DNA of 64,000 bases from an uncultured Flavobacteriaceae bacterium (GTDB taxonomy: Bacteria > Bacteroidota > Bacteroidia > Flavobacteriales > Flavobacteriaceae), in the NCBI GenBank assembly GCA_947494565.1, contig CANLVG010000008.1:1-64000 (forward strand). The letters run 5' to 3'. The position numbers and the translations under genes were made by a program. Below the pieces are notes generated by a model. It was not told the DNA's origin. It saw only the letters and a program-made list of their open reading frames with translations, and did not search any database. Positions within the stretch are counted from its first letter, which is position 1. Every line of letters starts with the position of its first letter. Shown here piece after piece: positions 35,135-42,863 of the stretch.

Positions 35135-36241
35135 TTACACCTTGAAATAGACCTTATGCTTGTCCAAAAAGTAAGTGATGTACCAAAAAATGAAGAGCAC
35201 AAACAGTGAATTGATAACCAAGATCAGCTGTTCAGAAAGGCCCAAAGGCGCTAACAGGCCTTCGGTCCATATTCGTCCAAAATCACGAAACCACTGCACC
35301 CCTACGGTTTCGGCAAAAAGATAGATAAAGATGGAGTTAGTGCCTACTACGGAGAAAATCCGCAACCATTTTGCCTGCTTGTTTTTGATATCGATTGCCC
35401 AATAGAACAATGCCAAGGTCAGTATGGCGAAGCCTCCTGAAGCCAAGGTAAATGACGATGTGGCTATTCTTTTGATGATCGGGGTGATCTGTAGCCAATC
35501 CATGGCAAAGCCCACGACCAGAATAACGCTTCCCCAAAGTAGAAAGGGTTTCAGTTTTTCTTGGGGTGATTTATGGGTTAGCAATAGCTGTCCACAGATA
35601 ACGCCCCAAATGGTGTGGGCAGCGGTCGGTATAAAATTAACGAATACCCAATACCCGCTATTGACTTTTCCCATGGTAAGCATATCGCCCCAAGATCCGA
35701 AACTCTCGTGACCTTGCGCATAGGGCGCTTCTGGGTTATACAACCGATACAGTAGCTCGGTAAGCAACAACAGGCCCATGGAAATACCTATTTGAAATTT
35801 ATGGGGCAGATTCATGATTGCGTAAGCGATCAAGATGGTAAACGCCAACTGTACCAGAACGTTCCACAATTCCCAGACTAGGGCATGATTATACACACAG
35901 TGCAAAAGCACCCCAAAACAAAAAAGCAAAAAGCAACGTCTTAAAATATGTTTGGTTACAGCGCTACGACTCCCTGAGGCCAATCGTTTACGCAGTGAAA
36001 ACGGCATCGCCACCCCAACGATAAACATGAAAAAAGGTTGTATCAAATCCCAAAAACGCAGACCGTTCCATGGGTGGTGGTGTAATTGATGGGCGAGTCC
36101 GGAAACAACGGTGCCCTCAGTCAGGGTACCGAAGTTCTCATGAAACCCAGCGGCTTCGGCAATCAATAAAAACATGGTCAGTCCTCGAAATACGTCTAGA
36201 GAAAACAATCGTTTCGAGACATTTGCTGCTAATTGTGACAT
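35135..36241 (-). CDS. HGSNAT-like/DUF5009-type membrane acyltransferase
   Basis: A 368-residue polytopic protein with about ten helices and the family opening LFSLDVFRGLTMFLLIAEAAG, then PWNGLRFWDLIQPFFMFIVGVAMPFSL. The group includes human heparan-alpha-glucosaminide N-acetyltransferase (HGSNAT), which acetylates terminal glucosamine across a membrane, and bacterial DUF1624/DUF5009 proteins. It may acetylate sugars at the membrane. The converging GH20 gene fits an acetylate-then-cleave logic, but the role here is inferred. Confidence 0.78.
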   Translation of the reverse strand: MSQLAANVSKRLFSLDVFRGLTMFLLIAEAAGFHENFGTLTEGTVVSGLAHQLHHHPWNGLRFWDLIQPFFMFIVGVAMPFSLRKRLASGSRSAVTKHILRRCFLLFCFGVLLHCVYNHALVWELWNVLVQLAFTILIAYAIMNLPHKFQIGISMGLLLLTELLYRLYNPEAPYAQGHESFGSWGDMLTMGKVNSGYWVFVNFIPTAAHTIWGVICGQLLLTHKSPQEKLKPFLLWGSVILVVGFAMDWLQITPIIKRIATSSFTLASGGFAILTLALFYWAIDIKNKQAKWLRIFSVVGTNSIFIYLFAETVGVQWFRDFGRIWTEGLLAPLGLSEQLILVINSLFVLFIFWYITYFLDKHKVYFKV

Positions 36242-36315
36242 GGTAAACGTTTAGATTGGCTATTCTTCATCAATTTAAGCAATAATCTGGCAACCGGGCT
36301 TATCCTGATAAAATC

Positions 36316-37473
36316 ATGCCTATCGGAATGAATTATTCTTTACCTTTCGTTGCCGATACTAAAAATATGGTCCTCTCGATGCGTTTCATTGGCTTATGGC
36401 TCTTATATGGTCTCTCGTTCCTATCCGTTTCCGCCCAAGAAACCGGAGACTATGTATGGTTTGATCCTCTCGAACAGCTCAACCAGATCGAAGGCCAAGG
36501 TTGGCCCGATATTGGGTTTAACCGTTTGCCTGACAAGGCGGAGCATGCCGTTAGGGACGCTGTTTGGTCATTATCAAAGCATGCTGCGGGACTATCCATT
36601 CGTTTTGTGACCGATGCCGACAGCCTAGAGATTACCTATGAGGTCGATGGAAATTATGCCATGAACCACATGCCGGCCACAGGTGTAAGTGGGGTCGACC
36701 TATATGGAAAAGATGACGATGGGCGATGGTTGTGGTACCGAGGGAAGAACACCTTTGGCGATAAAGTGGTATTTCATTTCAAAACCGAAAAAAGCGGGCC
36801 GGAAGGGCGGCGCTATCAATTGTACCTTCCCTTATACAACAACTGTAAAAACTTGAGATTCGGTATCCCTAAAGGAAGGAAAATCACGTTTCTTCCCGTA
36901 AGAACGGAAAAACCGGTCTTGGTGTACGGCACTTCCATCACCCAGGGTGCCTGCGCTTCAAGGCCCGGAATGGCATGGACGAATGTGCTAGGCCGAAAAT
37001 TGAACTATCCCATTACTAATTTGGGGTTTTCAGGAAATGGCCGCCTAGAACCCGAAGTCATGGAATTCATTACACAGGTAGATGCTGCGGTTTATGTACT
37101 TGATTGCCTTCCTAATCTAGGTCCGAACGAAACGCGTAACGAAGCGGAAATCAAAAAACGCCTGTACGCCAGTATCAAACACATTCGTGACCAAAAGCCA
37201 AAAGCCGATATTTTATTGACACATCACGCTGGATATAGTGACGGGGAAGTCGATTCGGCCCGAAAAGCCATTTACGAAACCCTCAATCGCTGGACGACCG
37301 AAGTTTTTGATGAGTTACGGTCAACGGGTGAGGCCCACCTTTTTATGCTAACCAAAAAGGAAATCAACCTTTCAAATGATGCTTTTGTAGACGGAACCCA
37401 CCCCACTGATTTGGGAATGGAACAGTACGCAAAAGCCTACGAAAAGAAACTAACCGAAATAGTAACCCACTAA
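36316..37473 (+). CDS. SGNH/GDSL-type hydrolase with N-terminal beta domain
   Basis: A secreted esterase-like protein of 385 residues from ATG 36316; ATG 36367 or 36379 gives a better signal peptide (SMRFIGLWLLYGLSFLSVSA). An N-terminal jelly-roll-like part (about 50-190) is followed by the SGNH core with block I VLVYGTSITQGACAS (catalytic Ser) and block V DGTHPTDLG (Asp, His). It probably deacetylates or cleaves esters on glycans. It opens a long plus-strand run; the S10 gene follows after 13 bp. Confidence 0.82.
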   Translation: MPIGMNYSLPFVADTKNMVLSMRFIGLWLLYGLSFLSVSAQETGDYVWFDPLEQLNQIEGQGWPDIGFNRLPDKAEHAVRDAVWSLSKHAAGLSIRFVTDADSLEITYEVDGNYAMNHMPATGVSGVDLYGKDDDGRWLWYRGKNTFGDKVVFHFKTEKSGPEGRRYQLYLPLYNNCKNLRFGIPKGRKITFLPVRTEKPVLVYGTSITQGACASRPGMAWTNVLGRKLNYPITNLGFSGNGRLEPEVMEFITQVDAAVYVLDCLPNLGPNETRNEAEIKKRLYASIKHIRDQKPKADILLTHHAGYSDGEVDSARKAIYETLNRWTTEVFDELRSTGEAHLFMLTKKEINLSNDAFVDGTHPTDLGMEQYAKAYEKKLTEIVTH

Positions 37474-37486
37474 ACCATCCCAAAAG

Positions 37487-38983
37487 ATGAAAGAGATCAT
37501 ATGTATCATGCTGCTATGCGCCCTGCAAGTGACCGCCCAAAAGGAGAAAAAAGAGGAGATCAAGCCCATTCCGAAAGCTAAGTCTTTCGTCACCTCACAT
37601 CAAGGAGTTTTCGGGGGTAAAACCATCAACTATAAAGCTACGGCCAAAGAAACTTTTCTTACCAACAAGATGGGGGATTCGATCGCAACTTTTTGGTCAG
37701 TAGCCTATACCAAAACACCTATGGGCGATGTTGGTAAAAGACCGGTTACCTTTGTTTTCAATGGAGGTCCCGGCTCAGCTTCCATGTGGTTGCATATGGG
37801 ATTTTTCGGCCCGAAAGTGGTTCAGGTAGATTCCGATGCGATAAAGGATGACGGTGCCGCCCCCTACGACCTTGTTAAAAATGAACACGGATTACTGGAC
37901 CTTACCGATTTGGTTTTTATCGATCCCGTAGGCACAGGATACAGTCGTCTGGTTGGAAAGGGGAAGGGGAAAGACTTCTATGGCCTGAAGGAGGATGTGG
38001 ACTCCTTTGCCCAATTTATCCGTAAATGGGTAACCGAAAACCAACGTTGGTTCTCTCCAAAATACCTGGCCGGGGAAAGCTACGGTACCACCCGTGCCGC
38101 ATACTTAGGAAAAGCATTGGAAGGTTCAGGACAGAATATGGCCCTCAACGGAATGATCCTGATTTCGCAAGCCCTAGACTATGCCGGCTCAACCTCGATA
38201 CACCACAACATGACATCTTATATTACGTATCTGCCCAGTATGGCCGCTACGGCCTGGTATCATAAAAAAGCGGGGCAAGGGAAAACCTTGGAGGACTTTG
38301 TAGCCGAATGCCGTAAATTCACCTATGAGCGCTATTCGCCAGCACTGTACAAGGGAAATCTTTTGGCGGATTCCGAAAAAGAAGCCATTGCCGATAAACT
38401 GAGCTATTTCACTGGCTTGGACAAAACCTATATTCTAAACTCCAATTTGCGCATTCTAATGGGGCGTTTTCAAAAAAAGCTCTTAGAAGATAAAGGTTTG
38501 GCCGTTGGACGATTAGACGGTCGATTTATGGGCGACGAGGTCGACAAGGTTGCCGAACGTCCTCATTTGGGGGATCCTGCGAGCTATCAGATCAGTGCGG
38601 CCTACACCGCGGCCCTAAATCACTACTTCGCCTCGGAACTCAATGTAAAAATGGACAGGCCATATATTACCTCCGGAGGTGGTAGCGGATGGCGCTGGCG
38701 TACCGTGCCGGATGGTCAATATTGGGAGCCAATGCCCGTCAATACCGCACCGCATTTAGGAGAAACAATGCGTCGAAACCCGGCCATGAAAGTCATGGTC
38801 GCCAGTGGATATTATGACCTCATCACTCCGTTCTTCGACGCTGAATATACCTTTGCCCGCAATGGTATTGCCACCAGCAGGGTAGAAATGACCTATTATG
38901 AAGCTGGCCATATGATGTATACCCACCAACCCGATTTGATTAAACTCGCTACGGATATCCGCACGTTCTTAACCGCGCAATAG
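37487..38983 (+). CDS. S10-family serine carboxypeptidase-like protein
   Basis: A 498-residue secreted alpha/beta hydrolase with signal peptide (EIICIMLLCALQVTAQ). The oxyanion region FNGGPGSASMWLHMGFFGP, nucleophile AGESYGT (Ser198), and Asp/His regions SGYYDLITPFFD and YYEAGHMMYTHQ fit peptidase S10. It should release C-terminal residues from peptides at acidic pH in the periplasm, or act as an acyltransferase, as some S10 relatives do. The spacing of 13 bp after the SGNH gene and 10 bp to the glycosidase gene supports one transcript. Confidence 0.88.
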   Translation: MKEIICIMLLCALQVTAQKEKKEEIKPIPKAKSFVTSHQGVFGGKTINYKATAKETFLTNKMGDSIATFWSVAYTKTPMGDVGKRPVTFVFNGGPGSASMWLHMGFFGPKVVQVDSDAIKDDGAAPYDLVKNEHGLLDLTDLVFIDPVGTGYSRLVGKGKGKDFYGLKEDVDSFAQFIRKWVTENQRWFSPKYLAGESYGTTRAAYLGKALEGSGQNMALNGMILISQALDYAGSTSIHHNMTSYITYLPSMAATAWYHKKAGQGKTLEDFVAECRKFTYERYSPALYKGNLLADSEKEAIADKLSYFTGLDKTYILNSNLRILMGRFQKKLLEDKGLAVGRLDGRFMGDEVDKVAERPHLGDPASYQISAAYTAALNHYFASELNVKMDRPYITSGGGSGWRWRTVPDGQYWEPMPVNTAPHLGETMRRNPAMKVMVASGYYDLITPFFDAEYTFARNGIATSRVEMTYYEAGHMMYTHQPDLIKLATDIRTFLTAQ

Positions 38984-38993
38984 CCATTTATCC

Positions 38994-41024
38994 ATGGGTC
39001 CAAAACATGTATTGACTACAGTAGTCACCTTTCTCTTTGCATTCCTCCTTTCGGGGCAAGAAAATGCATGGCGCATCATTTCGAAAAACGAGATTCAACG
39101 CGAGTTTTCCGAAGATCGTACCCAGGTCTACTCCGATAACATTGAAATGGCCGGAAAGCGAGTTGCGGCCATCGTGAACTATGCTATAGATTCGATGGGA
39201 AATCTTGCGGTGGAACGCGAGGTGTTTTTCCCCCAATTGCATCCCTATATCAAAGAAAATGATCCGAGCTGGTATGTATATCGCTCCTATCTAAAGGATA
39301 CTCATACAGATGCTATTTTACCGCAATTGTTTATCGGAGAAAAACAATTTGCGCCCGGGCCCATTAAAAAAAGTACTATTGATGGGATGTTACATTTTGA
39401 GCATCACCCCGCTACATCAGGTATCGTAATGAAGCGGTCTTTTTTACCCTCGATGAGCGAGCGGCTCTTTTTAGAGCGCGTTAGCCTAACCAATACCGCG
39501 GATAGCACTATTCGCCTGCGCGCTGCACAAATGAGGTTAGAAACGAAGGATAGTGGTCAGAAAGGCACTTTTACAACGACTGTTTGGTCTGATGTACCGG
39601 ATGCGGTTCAATTGAAGGCGGGGGAGACTTTTTCATTTTCCGTTTCAATCGCTGCCCAATTGAATGATGAAGTACTAACTGCTTCGGACTTCGAGAAAAC
39701 TTGGGCCGAACGAACCGTGTTTTTGAATTCCATGTCCGGTTCTTTACAGTTGGAAACTCCAGATAAGGTGCTCAATACCCTTTTTGAATTCTCTAAAACC
39801 AGGGCTTCAGAGAGTATTTTCGAATCCAAATTGGGATTGATCCATTCCCCCGGAGGAGGACGGTATTACGTAGGTATATGGGCCAATGATCAAGCCGAAT
39901 ATATCAGTCCCTTTTTTCCATATCTCGGGTACGACATTGGTCACCGGTCAGCTATGAATATGTATCGGGCCTTTGCCAAGGAAATCAATCCTGAATATAC
40001 AAAGTTGCCCTATGCCTTCGAAGTAGAAGGTTTGCCACCTCCCAGTCCATTAGATCGAGGTGATGCCGCTATGATCGCATATGGCGCGAGCCAATATGCG
40101 CTGGCCACTGGTGATACTACGGTAGCGCATGAATTATGGCCTTTAATTACATGGTGTCTCGAGTACAATCGGCGACAATTGAATGAAGCCGGAGTGGTTC
40201 GCTCTGAGTCGGACGAAATGGAGGGTCGCATCGAAACCGGTGACGCGAATCTTTCTACCTCCTCATTGTATTATGGCGCCTTACGGCATGCAAGCGATTT
40301 AGCAAAATCACTCGGCAAATCAAATACCACTATTAAGCGCTATCAAAAACGGGCCAAAAAGCTGCGCAGTGCTATGGACAGCTATTTCGGAGCCGCTATC
40401 GAAGGTTTAAATACCTATCGGTATTACGATGGGCACACCACGTTGAGGCATTGGATATGCCTGCCTTTGGTGGTAGGCATTGACGACAGAAAAGAAGATA
40501 CTATCGAGGCGTTGTTCGATAGGCTGTGGTCGGGAAAGGGTGGAGTTCATGTTGAAAAAAACAATCCCAACAAATCGGTTTCCGAGATATTTTGGGATCG
40601 TGGAACCCTATATGCCTTGCGGGGCACTTTTATCGCCGGGGCCACTCAAGTATCCCTTGATAAACTACAGCAGTTTTCAAAAGAACGTCTTTTGGGCAAT
40701 CGAGTGCCTTATGTTGTAGAGGCATATCCTGAAGGGGGTATGGCGCACCTTTCTGCCGAAAGCGGACTTTATTGTCGCGTTTTCATCGAAGGGCTTTTCG
40801 GAATCAACCCCACCGGTTTTGACCGCTTCACTCTTACCCCTAGGCTACCGAAAGAATGGAACACCATGGCACTAAGGAAAATCAAGGCCTTTGGAAAAGA
40901 CTTCGATATCGAGGTATCACGGACCGCTACAGGCGCCAACATAAAGATCAAAGAGGGCCAAACCGGGAAGTTACTCCTAGAAAAGAATTCAAATCTTCAA
41001 CAACCGATTTCGTTTCAATTTTAA
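38994..41024 (+). CDS. Secreted six-hairpin glycosidase-like protein, family unassigned
   Basis: A 676-residue exported protein with a signal peptide (core VVTFLFAFLLSG). Residues about 30-240 look like a beta-sandwich, and about 260-620 like an (alpha/alpha)6 toroid of the GH78/GH63/GH37 type: SPFFPYLGYDIGHRSAMNMY, SPLDRGDAAMIAYGAS, RSESDEMEGRIETGDANLST and EIFWDRGTLYALRG. Acidic residues of these blocks are candidates for catalysis. The C-terminus GINPTGFDRFTLTPRLPKEW is typical of alpha-L-rhamnosidase-like C-caps. I cannot place it in one GH family. It sits in the carboxypeptidase-to-symporter run. Confidence 0.7.
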   Translation: MGPKHVLTTVVTFLFAFLLSGQENAWRIISKNEIQREFSEDRTQVYSDNIEMAGKRVAAIVNYAIDSMGNLAVEREVFFPQLHPYIKENDPSWYVYRSYLKDTHTDAILPQLFIGEKQFAPGPIKKSTIDGMLHFEHHPATSGIVMKRSFLPSMSERLFLERVSLTNTADSTIRLRAAQMRLETKDSGQKGTFTTTVWSDVPDAVQLKAGETFSFSVSIAAQLNDEVLTASDFEKTWAERTVFLNSMSGSLQLETPDKVLNTLFEFSKTRASESIFESKLGLIHSPGGGRYYVGIWANDQAEYISPFFPYLGYDIGHRSAMNMYRAFAKEINPEYTKLPYAFEVEGLPPPSPLDRGDAAMIAYGASQYALATGDTTVAHELWPLITWCLEYNRRQLNEAGVVRSESDEMEGRIETGDANLSTSSLYYGALRHASDLAKSLGKSNTTIKRYQKRAKKLRSAMDSYFGAAIEGLNTYRYYDGHTTLRHWICLPLVVGIDDRKEDTIEALFDRLWSGKGGVHVEKNNPNKSVSEIFWDRGTLYALRGTFIAGATQVSLDKLQQFSKERLLGNRVPYVVEAYPEGGMAHLSAESGLYCRVFIEGLFGINPTGFDRFTLTPRLPKEWNTMALRKIKAFGKDFDIEVSRTATGANIKIKEGQTGKLLLEKNSNLQQPISFQF

Positions 41025-41034
41025 TTTTTTCTCT

Positions 41035-41958
41035 ATGTACAAGTCGTTCGTTTTTTTTCTCTTCACCTGTCTGTTCACTCAAGGCCAAGAAAAAATCGTA
41101 TCGATTCATGTGCTGGGAATCGTTCAAGATGCGGGCGCTCCCCATATTGCCTGTGAAAAGGCCTGCTGTTCTACCCTATTCAAAAATTCGGAGCTATCGC
41201 CTGAAGTAGTTTCCTTAGGTGTCATAGATGAAGCAACACAAAAAACCTTTCTTTTTGAAGCGACTCCCGACATCACCACCCAGCTTCGTGCCTTGAGGGG
41301 CAAAACGGATTTCAAGACCAACGATATTCCCGATGGCATTTTTCTGACCCATGCCCACATCGGTCATTATACCGGTTTGATGTACTTGGGCAAGGAGGCG
41401 ACCAATGCTAAAGCCGTTTCGGTCTACGCGATGCCAAAAATGAAACGTTTTCTCGAGGAAAACGGTCCATGGAGTCAGTTGGTGCACAATTCGAACATAC
41501 AGATCGAAGCCTTAAAAAATAAGGCGGAGATCCAACTTACTTCCGCCCTAAAAGTCATTCCCTTTACCGTTCCACATCGTGATGAATACTCTGAGACCGT
41601 AGGGTATACGATTATCGGGCCGCAAAAGCGCATACTCTTCATTCCTGATATCGACAAATGGGAAAAATGGAAAACTAGTATCGTCGCAGAAATCGCAAAA
41701 GTAGATTACGCTTTTTTGGATGCCACCTTTTACGACGCTCAAGAAATCAACAATCGTGCTATCTCGGAAATACCACATCCCTTTGTCATAGAGAGTATGG
41801 AGCTCTTTAAAAACCTGCCAAAAAGCGAAAAAGCGAAAGTATATTTCATCCATTTAAACCACACCAATCCATTGTTGAACGCGAACAGTGAAGAGTCTAA
41901 AGAGGTCTTAAAGAAAGGGTACCACATTGCGCGTAAGCATATGCGCTTTGAACTTTAA
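41035..41958 (+). CDS. PqqB-like MBL-fold protein, exported
   Basis: A 307-residue metallo-beta-lactamase-fold protein with a probable signal peptide (SFVFFLFTCLFTQG). It resembles PqqB, with the opening VLGIVQDAGAPHIAC, then AC-CSTLF and VSLGVIDE. The zinc-like motif is THAHIGHYTGL: HxHxGH, with Gly where most MBL enzymes have Asp. Later LFIPDIDKWEKW and DYAFLDATFYDAQE match the PqqB-like arrangement. True PqqB is a cytosolic PQQ-biosynthesis enzyme; no other pqq gene is in the window. A PQQ-type dehydrogenase lies two genes downstream, so a link to quinone cofactor chemistry or its peptide is possible but unproven. Confidence 0.75.
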   Translation: MYKSFVFFLFTCLFTQGQEKIVSIHVLGIVQDAGAPHIACEKACCSTLFKNSELSPEVVSLGVIDEATQKTFLFEATPDITTQLRALRGKTDFKTNDIPDGIFLTHAHIGHYTGLMYLGKEATNAKAVSVYAMPKMKRFLEENGPWSQLVHNSNIQIEALKNKAEIQLTSALKVIPFTVPHRDEYSETVGYTIIGPQKRILFIPDIDKWEKWKTSIVAEIAKVDYAFLDATFYDAQEINNRAISEIPHPFVIESMELFKNLPKSEKAKVYFIHLNHTNPLLNANSEESKEVLKKGYHIARKHMRFEL

Positions 41959-41963
41959 AAAGG

Positions 41964-42827
41964 GTGGAGACCAGTATAAAAAAACATATCGAATACCTAC
42001 TTTGCATTCAAATTCGAAAGATACAGGGTCTTTCTGGAGGTGATATTTCCCGAGCCTATCTACTGGAAACCGATATGGAGCGCTTCTTTTGCAAAGTCAA
42101 TGATCATGCCGATGCTTTTGATATGTTTCAGGCCGAAAAGTCGGGCCTTGACGCCATTGCCAAAACCCACACCATTGCTACCCCGAAGGTACTACTTTGC
42201 GAAAAACTGGAACAAGGGGGACTCTTAGTGATGGAATATATTGAACCTAAAAGGAGTGGTTCGAAAGATATGGAACTACTAGGGCATCAATTGGCAGCCT
42301 TGCATCGATTTTCAGGTGCTTCCACTTTCGGGTGGAAGACCGATAACTATATCGGAAGTCTTCCACAATCGAACCATATGCATTCGTCATGGCCTCAATT
42401 CTATGCGCATGAACGGCTCCTTCCGCAATTCAAAATGGCATATCAACAACAGTTGCTTTCCTTTAATGAAGTACCTACGGAGACAACGCTTCTCGACATG
42501 TGCGAAAAGTGCTTGCCCATAACCAAACCTTCCTTACTACATGGGGATTTATGGAGCGGCAACTATTTAATCGCCTCGGATAATACGCCTTACCTTATCG
42601 ATCCTGCAGTCTATTTTGGCCATTTTGAAGTAGACTTGGCCATGACCCGTCTTTTTGGCGGCTTTGATTCCTCTTTCTATCGGGCTTATTCCGAGCATTT
42701 CCCAAAAGTAGGTGGGGAAAAGGCCCGAAACGATCTCTATCAACTTTATTACTTGTTAGTTCATTTGAATCTGTTCGGCAAATCTTATTATCGTCAGGTA
42801 AAAAGCATCATAGGTGCCTATTTCTGA
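41964..42827 (+). CDS. Fructosamine kinase-family protein
   Basis: A 287-residue cytosolic kinase-like protein starting at GTG 41964. The family motif LLHGDLWSGNYLIASDNTPYLIDP (residues about 191-214; His193, Asp195) and GDISRAYLLETDMERFFCKVN are typical of bacterial fructosamine-3-kinases, which phosphorylate Amadori adducts (fructosyl-lysine) to destabilise them. It is 5 bp after the PqqB-like gene, in the run with a PQQ dehydrogenase. It could remove glycation products when aldoses accumulate (inference). Confidence 0.85.
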   Translation: METSIKKHIEYLLCIQIRKIQGLSGGDISRAYLLETDMERFFCKVNDHADAFDMFQAEKSGLDAIAKTHTIATPKVLLCEKLEQGGLLVMEYIEPKRSGSKDMELLGHQLAALHRFSGASTFGWKTDNYIGSLPQSNHMHSSWPQFYAHERLLPQFKMAYQQQLLSFNEVPTETTLLDMCEKCLPITKPSLLHGDLWSGNYLIASDNTPYLIDPAVYFGHFEVDLAMTRLFGGFDSSFYRAYSEHFPKVGGEKARNDLYQLYYLLVHLNLFGKSYYRQVKSIIGAYF

Positions 42828-42863
42828 CATTTTTCCATATTTTTAAGGAAACCTTCTTCAACT

